64,000 bases of DNA from Pelagibacteraceae bacterium AG-349-L17. GTDB taxonomy: Bacteria > Pseudomonadota > Alphaproteobacteria > Pelagibacterales > Pelagibacteraceae. Location: positions 78,310-142,309 of the forward strand of contig QCDC01000001.1 of the NCBI GenBank assembly GCA_003278805.1, written 5' to 3'. A model generated the notes under the pieces. That model saw only the letters and a program-made list of their open reading frames with translations, had not been told where the DNA came from and ran no database searches. A program made the position numbers and the translations under genes. Positions 36,142 to 44,363 of the stretch are shown piece after piece; positions within the stretch are counted from its first letter, which is position 1, and every line of letters starts with the position of its first letter.

Positions 36142-36446
36142 TAATCTTTAATAATTTTAAAATTTTGGATTTTATTTACATCATCTGAAATTTTGTAAAT
36201 TTTTATGTCGTTTATATTTTTTTGAATTAACTCATCATCAAAATACTGAGATTGATATTCAAGTAATCTTTCTGCAGAACTTAAATAATCGAACTCTAAA
36301 GATGCATTTTCAAATTCAGACTTTAAAACTCTAATATTCTCTTTTGCTGTAAATATTTCATCTTCAATCTGTTTAGTTGTATTTTTTATTATTGCAGTTG
36401 ATAAGACTAAAAAAAAAATCACTGCTGCTAAAGCAAACTTATTCAA
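36141..36446 (-). CDS. ftsL: FtsL-like cell division protein
   Basis: 101-aa bitopic protein with a membrane helix at about 3-20 followed by a coiled coil (about 22-70, with heptad hydrophobics [20 protein letters not shown]). The sequence itself is poorly conserved, but the size, topology and position between rsmH and ftsI are those of FtsL. It overlaps rsmH by four bases and ftsI by one. FtsL partners FtsB and FtsQ to activate FtsWI. Confidence 0.75.
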   Translation of the reverse strand: MNKFALAAVIFFLVLSTAIIKNTTKQIEDEIFTAKENIRVLKSEFENASLEFDYLSSAERLLEYQSQYFDDELIQKNINDIKIYKISDDVNKIQNFKIIKD

Positions 36447-37453
36447 AGTTTGTCTCCATAATTTTCAACTTCAATATAATTTCCAAATTGGTCCAATATA
36501 TCAGTGTCAAAATTATAAAAATCAGTTTTTTTTATTGCGTATCTAAATTTAGCAGATCTAGATGGTGGATTTTCGCTTAGTTCTTCATCTGTGGGGGTTA
36601 TTGGTTTTTTTTGAATTAGATTAAATAATGTATCTGCTTGTTTTACAACTGGGCTATACCGTGAAATACTTTTATTTTGGGAAAGACTTTTAAAAAAATA
36701 TTTTACTATTTTATCCTCTAACGAATGAAATGTAACTACCCCTAAAACACCACCTTTTTTTAAAACTTTAGCGGCATTAATAAGTCCAAAAATTAACTCG
36801 CTTATTTCTTTATTTACAAATATTCTCAGAGCCTGAAAAACCTTGGTCGCATTATGAACTTTAAAATTTTTTCTTTTTTTTGATCTATCTATAATTTCAA
36901 CTAAAGATTTAGTATCAATTTTATTTCTAGATCTCTCTTTTATAATATTTCGTGATATATATTTTGCTTCTTTTTCATCTCCAAAAAATTTAAAAATCTT
37001 TTCTAATTGTTTTTCATCGAGTTTATTAATTACATCTTCTGCTGAATAACTATTCAAACCCATCTGCATATTTAATTTGCCACTATCAGAGAAAGACAAT
37101 CCTTTTTGTGGGTTTTTTATTTGAGTATAAGAATAACCAAGGTCAAAAATCACTCCTTTTATATTTTCGTTTTTTAGCTTTAAATTATTTAATTGACTGA
37201 ATTTGATATTTTTAAAAATAAATCTATCTTCAAATTTTTCTTTTAATTGGTTAGCAATTTTCGCACTCTCTATATCTCTATCTAAAGCAATTACATTTGT
37301 ATTTTCAAACTCTAAAATTTTTTTGGTATAACCCCCTTGGCCAAAGGTACAATCAATAAATGTGCCACCATGTTGAGGGGAAATAACGCTAATAATTTCA
37401 TTTAGCAGTACCGGATAATGCTTTTGCATTTTCGATACTATGGTGGCGTCCAT
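36443..37453 (-). CDS. rsmH: 16S rRNA (cytosine1402-N4)-methyltransferase
   Basis: 336-aa SAM-dependent methyltransferase (MraW) for C1402 of 16S rRNA. It has [10 protein letters not shown], the SAM loop [26 protein letters not shown] and [16 protein letters not shown]. An alternative ATG at 37429 (MQKHYPVLL) gives the more usual N-terminus; neither has a clear Shine-Dalgarno. In most dcw clusters rsmH directly follows mraZ; here ftsZ lies between them. Confidence 0.93.
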   Translation of the reverse strand: MDATIVSKMQKHYPVLLNEIISVISPQHGGTFIDCTFGQGGYTKKILEFENTNVIALDRDIESAKIANQLKEKFEDRFIFKNIKFSQLNNLKLKNENIKGVIFDLGYSYTQIKNPQKGLSFSDSGKLNMQMGLNSYSAEDVINKLDEKQLEKIFKFFGDEKEAKYISRNIIKERSRNKIDTKSLVEIIDRSKKRKNFKVHNATKVFQALRIFVNKEISELIFGLINAAKVLKKGGVLGVVTFHSLEDKIVKYFFKSLSQNKSISRYSPVVKQADTLFNLIQKKPITPTDEELSENPPSRSAKFRYAIKKTDFYNFDTDILDQFGNYIEVENYGDKL

Positions 37454-37471
37454 TTATTTCTTGGAAGACCA

Positions 37472-38953
37472 TTAATTTTTTTGTCTTCTTAAGAATGCTG
37501 GTATTTCAAGATCATCCTCTTCATCCTCATTTGAGGACAGTAAATCTTCAGGACTTGAATTTTCAGGTTCTGAACTAAATAAATCTGGCGCATCAGAATC
37601 AACTCCAAATTCTTTCAGATCATTAGAAGTTTCATCCTCAAAATTGCTTTCATGAGTTTCTTGATTAGTAGTTTCTATGGCCTCTTCTGTAAAAGATTTT
37701 TCCATTTCATTAACAGAACTATCTTCAACTATACTTTCGCTTTCCATTCCAGTGTTCTGAACAACTCCCTCACTCATCATTTGATCATGAGAACTTTCAG
37801 TTTGTTGTTCTTGGATAATCTCGTTTTCAAGCTTTAAAGCATTAGCACCATGTGTGATTGGGTTTGATGCTGTTGTATTAGAAAAATTAAAAGATTGAGA
37901 TGATCCAATGTTTGAAAAATCAGAGTAACCAGGATTTCGGTTTTGAATTCGATGAACCATATTTACTACAGATTTTGATTCAGGTTGTTGACCATCTAAT
38001 GATGTTGCAACAATTGAAACTCTCATTTTTCCATCCAACTCTGTATCAGTGATTGCTCCAATAATTAACTCTGCTTCAGGATCAACCTCTGCTCTTACTT
38101 TATTTACAGCCTCATCAACTTCAAAGAGTTTAAGATCTTTACCACCAGTTATATTTACTAGTAATCCTTTCGCACCTTTTAAAGTATAATCATCAATTAA
38201 TGGGTTGCTAATTGCCATCTCTGCGGCTTTTAGAGCTCTACCTTCTCCCTCAGCTTCGCCAGTTCCCATCATAGCTTTGCCCATTGCAGCCATAACAGTT
38301 TCAACATCAGCAAAGTCTAAGTTGATTAAACCAGGTCTTACCATCAAGTCAGTTATACTTTGAACGCCATGCATTAAAACATTATTTGATAAATTAAAAG
38401 ACTCTTCAAATGTTGTTTGCTCGTTAGCTATTTTAAATAAGTTTTGGTTTGGAATAACAATGATTGTATCTACATGTTTTCTTAACTCTTCTAAACCTTG
38501 TTGTGCTCTTCTCATCCTAGAGGGGCCTTCATATAAAAATGGAAGAGTCACAACACCAACAGTTAATATATTTAATTCTTTAGCAGCTCTTGCGATGACA
38601 TGGGCAGCACCAGTGCCCGTTCCACCACCCATTCCTGCTGCTATAAAAACCATATTTGCACCTTGAAGTGTATTTATAATTTCATTTAAAGATTCATCGG
38701 CAGCTGCTTGACCAATATCAAGTTTAGCTCCAGCCCCTAAACCTTTTGTTAAATTTAGACCTATTTGAATTCTTGTTTTCGCTTTACTTAATTTTAAATC
38801 TTGAGCATCAGTATTGACTGCTATAAATTCTACCCCTTGTAAATTGTTTTCAATCATTTCGTTAATTGCATTGCCGCCTGCTCCACCAACTCCCAAAACT
38901 AATAATCGTGGTTGTAATTCTTTTATTTCTGGTGCTTTAAAATTAATTGTCAT
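37472..38953 (-). CDS. ftsZ: Cell division GTPase FtsZ
   Basis: 493-aa tubulin homologue forming the Z ring. The GTP-binding loop [10 protein letters not shown] and the tubulin signature [10 protein letters not shown] are intact, with the T7 loop [12 protein letters not shown] long acidic, Ser/Glu/Asn-rich linker (about 330-475) leads to a conserved C-terminal peptide, [14 protein letters not shown], the usual docking site for FtsA and other anchors. It lies between mraZ and rsmH instead of the usual site between ftsA and lpxC. Confidence 0.96.
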   Translation of the reverse strand: MTINFKAPEIKELQPRLLVLGVGGAGGNAINEMIENNLQGVEFIAVNTDAQDLKLSKAKTRIQIGLNLTKGLGAGAKLDIGQAAADESLNEIINTLQGANMVFIAAGMGGGTGTGAAHVIARAAKELNILTVGVVTLPFLYEGPSRMRRAQQGLEELRKHVDTIIVIPNQNLFKIANEQTTFEESFNLSNNVLMHGVQSITDLMVRPGLINLDFADVETVMAAMGKAMMGTGEAEGEGRALKAAEMAISNPLIDDYTLKGAKGLLVNITGGKDLKLFEVDEAVNKVRAEVDPEAELIIGAITDTELDGKMRVSIVATSLDGQQPESKSVVNMVHRIQNRNPGYSDFSNIGSSQSFNFSNTTASNPITHGANALKLENEIIQEQQTESSHDQMMSEGVVQNTGMESESIVEDSSVNEMEKSFTEEAIETTNQETHESNFEDETSNDLKEFGVDSDAPDLFSSEPENSSPEDLLSSNEDEEDDLEIPAFLRRQKN

Positions 38954-38963
38954 CTTTTATCCC

Positions 38964-39422
38964 CTATTGTTTGTTATGTTGAAGCTCCCATTTAAGATTA
39001 CCACGATTAATATTTGCTTTTTTCCTCGCTGTTATCTTAAATTTTTCAAAAGTTGTTGGTTCCCATATTTGAAATGTTTGTCCTTGACCAACAAACAACA
39101 TGCTATTTTTTATTTTTGCATGTTTTAATAATTTTGATGAAAGTGAAATTCTGCCCTCACTATCAAATTGTAAATTTATACTTTCTGCTAATATTGATGT
39201 AGCAAAATAATCTCTTTTTTCTTCAAAAGGATTTAAGGAGTCAATTGCTGAAGAAATTTTTTCAATTCTATCTTGGGAACATGCTTCTATAGATGAGTTA
39301 TTAAATGATGGATAACAAATAACACCATTGTAACCTAAGTTGGATAAATGTGACCTAAAACTAGCAGGCACAGATACTCTCCCTTTTTTGTCTAATTTGT
39401 TTTCGTATGTTGATAAAAACAT
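38964..39422 (-). CDS. mraZ: Transcriptional regulator MraZ
   Basis: 152-aa protein of two SpoVT/AbrB-like halves. The first has YENKLDKKGRVSVPASFR and the second has LQFDSEGRISLSSKLLKHAKI, each with the conserved D..GR(V/I) turn. MraZ is a ring-forming DNA-binding protein that represses the dcw promoter in E. coli by binding TGGG-type repeats. Three such repeats lie upstream at the probable promoter. It is the first gene of the minus-strand division block. Confidence 0.92.
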   Translation of the reverse strand: MFLSTYENKLDKKGRVSVPASFRSHLSNLGYNGVICYPSFNNSSIEACSQDRIEKISSAIDSLNPFEEKRDYFATSILAESINLQFDSEGRISLSSKLLKHAKIKNSMLFVGQGQTFQIWEPTTFEKFKITARKKANINRGNLKWELQHNKQ

Positions 39423-39440
39423 AAAACATAAATTCCTTTA

Positions 39441-39476
39441 TTCCCATATAAATGGGAATTTATGGGATATTATGGG
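39441..39476. promoter_or_regulatory. MraZ-type box array upstream of mraZ
   Basis: Three TGGG repeats lie at 39453-39456, 39463-39466 and 39473-39476, each in ATGGG and exactly ten bases apart. This is the TGGGN-N5 spacing described for MraZ operators. The first also forms an inverted repeat TTCCCAT...ATGGGAA (39441-39447 and 39452-39458). Boxes two and three flank the proposed -10 at 39467-39472. Autoregulation of the division block is the natural reading. Confidence 0.75.
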
Positions 39477-39495
39477 TTTTATAACTAGACGTCAA
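39467..39495 (-). promoter_or_regulatory. Promoter of mraZ and the dcw block
   Basis: On the minus strand TTGACG (complement of 39490-39495) and TAATAT (complement of 39467-39472) are 17 bases apart, five and four matches to consensus. Transcription would begin near 39460, leaving about 38 bases before the mraZ ATG. The -10 lies between two MraZ-type boxes, so bound MraZ would block polymerase. Confidence 0.65.
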
Positions 39496-39604
39496 TACCT
39501 ATTATTTTAGTAATATTATTGTTTTAGTAATAAAGAAAATAGACAATGAAAAATATAAAATGAGAACAAACTGAGAAACTTATAGTGATATTTTGATTTG
39601 AAGC

Positions 39605-39959
39605 GCCAGATAAACTATAAGCCGGGTTCTGTCATTTAAACTTATCATTTGTCTAGACTTAAGATCACTCTTAAGCTCAAGCAACTAACCCTGATGACTA
39701 GCCAAGGACGGCTTTTAGTTTTTCAACAATGTCATCTCTACTTAGTTTTGCTCCCAGTGGGGTTTTCCAGCGTTCATTGTTACCAATAGAACCGGTGCGC
39801 TCTTACCACACCTTTTCACCCTTACCATGTTATGGCGGTTTATTTTCTGTGGCACTATCCCTAGGGTTTCCCCCGCCAGGTATTACCTGGCACTGCGTCC
39901 TTGTAGAGCCCGGACTTTCCTCTTTAAATTAAATTAAAGCGATAAGTCATTTATCTGGC
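39605..39959 (-). ncRNA. rnpB: RNase P RNA (M1 RNA)
   Basis: The minus strand carries the bacterial type-A RNase P RNA signatures. GAGGAAAGTCCGGGCTC lies near the 5' end (complement of about 39906-39922), followed by the GGGGGAAACCC region, and the 3' end has AGAACCCGGCTTATAG. The 5' GCCAGATAAA (39950-39959) pairs perfectly with TTTATCTGGC at the 3' end (39605-39614), forming P1 and fixing the limits to within a few bases. It processes tRNA 5' ends. A plus-strand reading frame inside it is not a gene. Confidence 0.95.
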
Positions 39960-39999
39960 ATATTTAATCTAGTACTAATTTTAAAAACTTCAAGAAATT

Positions 40000-40743
40000 T
40001 TATGAAAATTTTTTTGCTAAATTATTGCTAATAATTAAACATTCTTTATCGAGCTTACCATTAACTAATTCTTGTCTAAATCTTCTTTGAAAAGCTTTGA
40101 CAATATAATTATTAAATTTTCTATTTTTTGGGTTATCAGTTCTTTTTATCCTATACCCAATTTTTGATAAATTATTATAAAACATTTTTTTACTAACTTT
40201 ATCTAATTCAATTTTTCTATTTTTTTTTAGTAATTTAATAGATAGCGAATGCCACAAGCCTATACTTTTCTTTGAGAGCTCTTTCCAAGGAAATTTTTCT
40301 CCTGGATCTCTCTTTCTTTCTGGAGCTACGTCCGAATGTCCCAAAATATTTTCAGAATTAATTTTATATTTTTTTATTAATAATTTGCTTAACTTTATTA
40401 GAGATTGAATTTGTTTTTTAGAAAATTTTTTATAATTAAAATCATGTCCTGGATTGTTGATTTCTATACCAATAGAATATCTATTTAGAGATTTATAATG
40501 TTTCCACCTCGATTTACCAGCATGCCATGAAACATATAAATCTGGCACCATAACGAAAGTTTCGCCGTTATTTTTTATAAAATAATGACAGCTGACATCA
40601 GATTTAATATTAGTTAATTTATTAATGGCATCGGACTCTTTCTTCATTCCTGTATAATGAAAAATTAAAAATTTAATTTGAGTTTTATGTCTTTTAATTG
40701 GGTAGAAATTTGGTGAGTAATTAGAAAAAATTTTTAATCTCAT
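40000..40743 (-). CDS. N-acetylmuramoyl-L-alanine amidase (AmpD/AmiD family)
   Basis: 247-aa Amidase_2 protein that cuts the MurNAc-L-Ala bond of muropeptides. Zinc ligands are His29 (IFHYTG), His136 (GHSDVAPERKRDP) and Asp146, with catalytic Glu94 (IGIEI). A C-terminal helical region (about 180-240) resembles a peptidoglycan-binding domain, as in AmiD. No signal peptide is evident, which points to a cytosolic AmpD-like recycling role. The lysine-rich, AT-rich sequence is like its neighbours. Confidence 0.85.
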   Translation of the reverse strand: MRLKIFSNYSPNFYPIKRHKTQIKFLIFHYTGMKKESDAINKLTNIKSDVSCHYFIKNNGETFVMVPDLYVSWHAGKSRWKHYKSLNRYSIGIEINNPGHDFNYKKFSKKQIQSLIKLSKLLIKKYKINSENILGHSDVAPERKRDPGEKFPWKELSKKSIGLWHSLSIKLLKKNRKIELDKVSKKMFYNNLSKIGYRIKRTDNPKNRKFNNYIVKAFQRRFRQELVNGKLDKECLIISNNLAKKFS

Positions 40744-40829
40744 TTTAGTTGTATTGTTAGATTATTTTAAGCCATATTTAAGACATTTTTAGTACTAAAT
40801 GTTGATTTACTTTAGGTCGATATACACTA

Positions 40830-40835
40830 TATAAT
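40830..40835 (+). promoter_or_regulatory. Possible -10 element directly upstream of mlaA
   Basis: A perfect TATAAT lies at 40830-40835, only nine bases before the mlaA ATG at 40845; a weak -35 (TTTACT, 40806-40811) is 18 bases upstream. If used, the transcript would be leaderless or nearly so, which fits the lack of a Shine-Dalgarno. Confidence 0.35.
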
Positions 40836-40844
40836 TGAGTCTAA

Positions 40845-41636
40845 ATGATTAAATTTTTAAAAATTATTTTTTTGTTTACTTTCCTTACATCAAATGCTGT
40901 AGCAGGATCTGATGGTGATTTAAAGCTTTCAAGTAAAAGTGAGTCTACTAAAGATTGTTTTGAGCCACTAAACCGAGCAACTTTTGCATTCAATCAGGGC
41001 TTAGATCGAGCCATTTTAAAACCGGTAGCTAAAGGGTACAGATCTCTACCTGCCCCAATAAAAAAAGGAACTGGAAATGTTTTAAATAATCTATCAACTT
41101 TGATAACTATTCCAAATAATGTGTTACAGGGTGATTTTAAACTAGCAGCAATCAATTCAGGAAGACTAGTTGTAAATACAACGCTTGGAATACTAGGTAT
41201 ATTTGATCCTGCATCTGAAATGGGTTTTCCCAAATATGTTAAAGAAGATTACGGACAAACATTAGGGGCTTGGGGAGTTGGTCCAGGTTGTTATTTAGTT
41301 TTGCCAGTTTTAGGGCCATCTTCAATTAGGGATACAGCAGGTATGTTTGTTAATGTTATGGGTGGGGATCCTTATTACAATATTTCAGTAAATGGTAATA
41401 ATGAATATTTAGACGGAGAGCTGTTCGCTGTTACAAAAATTCTATCAGGTGTAGAATTCAGAGCGGCTAATATCGAGTCTTTAGATAATTTAGAGGCAAA
41501 TTCTGTAGATTTTTATGCTTCGGTTAAAAGTTTGTACACCCAAGATAGAGAAAACAAAATTAAAAATATTCAAAGAGGAAGCATAGAAGTAATTTACAAA
41601 GAAGACGGGGATTGGGAAGAGATAGATAATAAATAA
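40845..41636 (+). CDS. mlaA: MlaA/VacJ-family phospholipid transport protein
   Basis: 263-aa protein of the family that takes mislocalised phospholipids from the outer leaflet of the outer membrane. The family opening DCFEPLNRATFAFNQGLD (37-54) and NTTLGILGIFDPA, GQTLGAWGVGPGCYLVLPVLGPSSIRD (in pieces) are clear. E. coli MlaA is a lipoprotein, but here the signal peptide (1-20) ends in AVA-G with no lipobox cysteine; the first Cys is at 38. The mlaC gene follows 11 bases later. Confidence 0.88.
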   Translation: MIKFLKIIFLFTFLTSNAVAGSDGDLKLSSKSESTKDCFEPLNRATFAFNQGLDRAILKPVAKGYRSLPAPIKKGTGNVLNNLSTLITIPNNVLQGDFKLAAINSGRLVVNTTLGILGIFDPASEMGFPKYVKEDYGQTLGAWGVGPGCYLVLPVLGPSSIRDTAGMFVNVMGGDPYYNISVNGNNEYLDGELFAVTKILSGVEFRAANIESLDNLEANSVDFYASVKSLYTQDRENKIKNIQRGSIEVIYKEDGDWEEIDNK

Positions 41637-41647
41637 ATAAAAATCAA

Positions 41648-42241
41648 ATGAAAAGAGTATTTATTTTTAATCTGTTTTATATAATTTTTTTTACAAATTT
41701 TAATATTTCATATTCTATTTCACCTGATGTATTTATTCAATCTACAGTTAATAGAGCTTCTCAGGTATTATCTGAAAATATTTCCAGAGAAGAAAAAATA
41801 AGTAAACTCAAAATAATTGCAAAGGAGACTGTGGATATACGTGGTGTTGGTTTTTACTCTTTAGGTTCTGCAAGAAATCAGCTCAATGATGAACAGAAAA
41901 ATACTTATTCTAATTTATTTGAGCAATATTTCTTAAAAAGTTTTTCAAGTAGATTGGCAGAATATACCAATCCAGAAATTGAAGTTAAAAGCAAACAAAT
42001 TTTAAATAATAATTATACTATGGTTAATAGTATTTTAATTGCTACTAATGACAGACCTGAGGTAAAAATTGATTGGAGAGTTTATACAAAAAATCCAGAA
42101 AATCCTTTAATAAGAGATTTAATTATAGAAGGTCTTAGTCTAGCAAGGACACAAAAAGAGGAATTTAATTCAATTTTAAATTCTAATGATGGTAATATAA
42201 ATTCTCTTTTTAAAATTTTAGAGGAATTTTCAAACAAATAG
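41648..42241 (+). CDS. mlaC: MlaC-family periplasmic phospholipid-binding protein
   Basis: 197-aa protein with a signal peptide (about 1-23) and the Tol_Tol_Ttg2 (MlaC) domain: DIRGVGFYSLGSARNQLNDEQKNTYSNLFEQYF and the later DWRVYTKNPENPLIRDLIIEGLSLA (in pieces). MlaC shuttles phospholipids between MlaA at the outer membrane and the MlaFEDB transporter at the inner membrane. The MlaFEDB genes are not in this window. Confidence 0.87.
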   Translation: MKRVFIFNLFYIIFFTNFNISYSISPDVFIQSTVNRASQVLSENISREEKISKLKIIAKETVDIRGVGFYSLGSARNQLNDEQKNTYSNLFEQYFLKSFSSRLAEYTNPEIEVKSKQILNNNYTMVNSILIATNDRPEVKIDWRVYTKNPENPLIRDLIIEGLSLARTQKEEFNSILNSNDGNINSLFKILEEFSNK

Positions 42242-42256
42242 AGTTGTTAGTTTTAT

Positions 42257-42333
42257 TGGTGGGCCCGCCAGGACTCGAACCTGGGACCAATACATTATGA
42301 GTGTACTGCTCTAACCAACTGAGCTACAGGCCC
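42257..42333 (-). tRNA. tRNA with CAT anticodon (Met or Ile2)
   Basis: 77 bases with encoded CCA. Acceptor GGGCCTG pairs with CGGGCCC (one G-T). The D arm, the anticodon loop CTCATAA and a canonical T loop TTCGAGT are all present. The CAT anticodon fits elongator Met, or isoleucine tRNA modified by TilS; an initiator is unlikely because the acceptor closes with a G-C first pair. Sequence alone does not settle Met against Ile2. Confidence 0.9.
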
Positions 42334-42392
42334 AAAAATTAAGAATTAAATATATCATTTTTTTATACTTATCAATTGAAGATAATCATAAA

Positions 42393-42467
42393 TGGTGGGC
42401 CGTGTTGGTTACGCTCCAACTACCCCTGCAATGTCAATGCAGTACTCTTCTATTGAGCTAACGGCCC
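42393..42467 (-). tRNA. tRNA-Val(GAC)-like with non-canonical D and T loops
   Basis: 75 bases with encoded CCA. All stems pair: acceptor GGGCCGT/ACGGCCC, D stem GCTC/GAGT (one G-T), anticodon CTGCA/TGCAG with loop TTGACAT (GAC), and T stem GTTGG/CCAAC. The D loop is AATAGAA, seven bases without the GG pair. The T loop is AGCGTAA instead of TTCRANN, so the usual D-loop/T-loop contacts cannot form. It may be translationally active with altered tertiary structure, or have a specialised role. Confidence 0.75.
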
Positions 42468-42472
42468 AAATT

Positions 42473-44296
42473 TTAACTTTCTAAAAAACTTTTTAATTGT
42501 TTTGATCTACTTGGATGCTTAAGTTTTCTTAAAGCTTTAGCTTCAATTTGTCTTATTCTTTCTCTAGTTACAGAAAACTGAAGACCAACTTCCTCGAGTG
42601 TATGATCAGTATTCATTCCTACACCAAATCTCATTCTAAGCACTCTCTCTTCTCTTGGAGTTAATGTAGACAAAATTTTTGTTGTTGCTTCTCCAAGATT
42701 TGATTTTATAGCTTGCTCAAGAGGTGCAAGGGCTTTTGTGTCTTCTATAAAATCTCCTAAACTGCTGTCCTCCTCGTCTCCAACAGGTTTTTCTAATGAT
42801 ACCGGTTCTTTAGAAATTTTTAAAACCTTCCTTACTTTATCAAGTGGCATTCTTAATTTTTGAGCTAACTCTTCTGGAGTAGCCTCTCTACCAAATTCGC
42901 TTAAAATTAATCTTTGAGTTCTAACAATTTTATTTATTGTTTCTATCATATGAACTGGAATTCTTATTGTTCTAGCTTGATCTGCAATTGATCTTGTAAT
43001 TGCTTGTCTTATCCACCAGGTTGCATATGTTGAAAATTTATATCCTCGTCTATATTCAAATTTGTCAACTGCCTTCATAAGGCCAATATTTCCTTCTTGA
43101 ATTAAATCTAAAAATTGAAGACCTCTATTAGTGTATTTTTTAGCAATTGAAATAACAAGTCTTAAGTTTGCTTCAACCATTTCTTTTTTAGCAATTCTAG
43201 ATTCTTTTTCTCCTTTTTGAATTCTGCTCACTAATTTTTTAAAATCAGTAACAGATATTCCAAGTTTATGGCTTATTTCAATTAATCTTTCTCTAATATT
43301 TTTAAATTCATCTTTATATTTACTAAAAAATTGCTTCCATATATTATTTGTATCTAAAAATTTTTTTAAATTAGGATTTATTTCATTTCCTACGTAAAAT
43401 TTAATAAATTCACTTCTTTGAATTTTATGATCCAGAGCAAATCGTAGTAAATTACCTTCAAGAGATATTATTTTTTTATTTTCAACATAATGTTTTTGAA
43501 CAAGTTCCTCTAAAACCGATGGAGAGAGCTGAAGTGATTTAATATTTTCTAAAATATCATTTACGATTTTCTCATAACCTTTTTCTTTGGCAGGTGAAAA
43601 GTTTCTAGAATTCAATACACATTCTAGCTTTTCTTTCTGGTATTTTATTAATTTATTATATTCTTTGGTGAGAATATTAATAGTTTTTAAAACTTTTGGT
43701 TTAATTTCAGTTTCCATGGCAGCAAGCGTGGGATTAAAATCATCATCCTCATCTCCAGAACTTTCTTCTTTATCAGTTTCTCCTGAATTTTTTTGTTTAG
43801 CACTAGGACCAGTAGACTCGTCTTCCATATAATTTGTATCAATATCAATTATTTCTCTCACTAAAATTTCATCTCTGTTGAGTTGATCATTCCATTCAAA
43901 AAATTGTTGAGCAGTTATTGGACTTTGAGAAAGAGCAATTAGCATCACATCTTTTCCGGCCTCAATTCTTTTTGCAATTGCAATCTCGCCCTCTCTAGAA
44001 AGCAACTCAACTCCACCCATCTCACGTAAATACATTCTGATTGGATCATCACTTTTTTCAATTGTTTTTCCCTCTTCCTTACTAGAGTTTTCTTTTTTTC
44101 TTAAAACTTTATAATCTGATTTTTTTTCTACTAAATTAATCTTCTCATCCAAAATATGAATAAATGCTTGAGATAAATTTTCATCAGACAAATTTCTTTT
44201 ACCTAGAGATTTAGATAGCTCTTCATATGTAATAAAGCCTCTATGGGTCCCACGCCCCATTAATCTAGCAAATGATTTAGTAATAATTCTTTCCAC
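42473..44296 (-). CDS. rpoD: RNA polymerase sigma-70 factor RpoD
   Basis: 607-aa primary sigma factor. Region 1.1 is at the N-terminus, followed by an acidic linker (about 150-185). Region 2 is complete, with [28 protein letters not shown] (in pieces) and [10 protein letters not shown] for -10 recognition and melting. Region 4 has [20 protein letters not shown] for -35 binding. It is the third gene of a yqeY-dnaG-rpoD operon, the alphaproteobacterial version of the macromolecular synthesis operon, with yqeY in the usual rpsU place. Confidence 0.96.
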   Translation of the reverse strand: MERIITKSFARLMGRGTHRGFITYEELSKSLGKRNLSDENLSQAFIHILDEKINLVEKKSDYKVLRKKENSSKEEGKTIEKSDDPIRMYLREMGGVELLSREGEIAIAKRIEAGKDVMLIALSQSPITAQQFFEWNDQLNRDEILVREIIDIDTNYMEDESTGPSAKQKNSGETDKEESSGDEDDDFNPTLAAMETEIKPKVLKTINILTKEYNKLIKYQKEKLECVLNSRNFSPAKEKGYEKIVNDILENIKSLQLSPSVLEELVQKHYVENKKIISLEGNLLRFALDHKIQRSEFIKFYVGNEINPNLKKFLDTNNIWKQFFSKYKDEFKNIRERLIEISHKLGISVTDFKKLVSRIQKGEKESRIAKKEMVEANLRLVISIAKKYTNRGLQFLDLIQEGNIGLMKAVDKFEYRRGYKFSTYATWWIRQAITRSIADQARTIRIPVHMIETINKIVRTQRLILSEFGREATPEELAQKLRMPLDKVRKVLKISKEPVSLEKPVGDEEDSSLGDFIEDTKALAPLEQAIKSNLGEATTKILSTLTPREERVLRMRFGVGMNTDHTLEEVGLQFSVTRERIRQIEAKALRKLKHPSRSKQLKSFLES

Positions 44297-44363
44297 GATA
44301 ATTTGAGTTTAGAGATCTTATATAGTGTCAATTATATAAAAATCTATTACTAATTTGGTCAGT

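Noticed and set aside
39500..39532. Direct repeat of TTTTAGTAATA upstream of mraZ
   Set aside because: Two AT-only-type copies 16 bases apart may be chance; it lies upstream of the -35 without further support.
39729..39932. Plus-strand 67-aa reading frame
   Set aside because: It lies wholly inside the RNase P RNA gene on the other strand and has no protein-like features.
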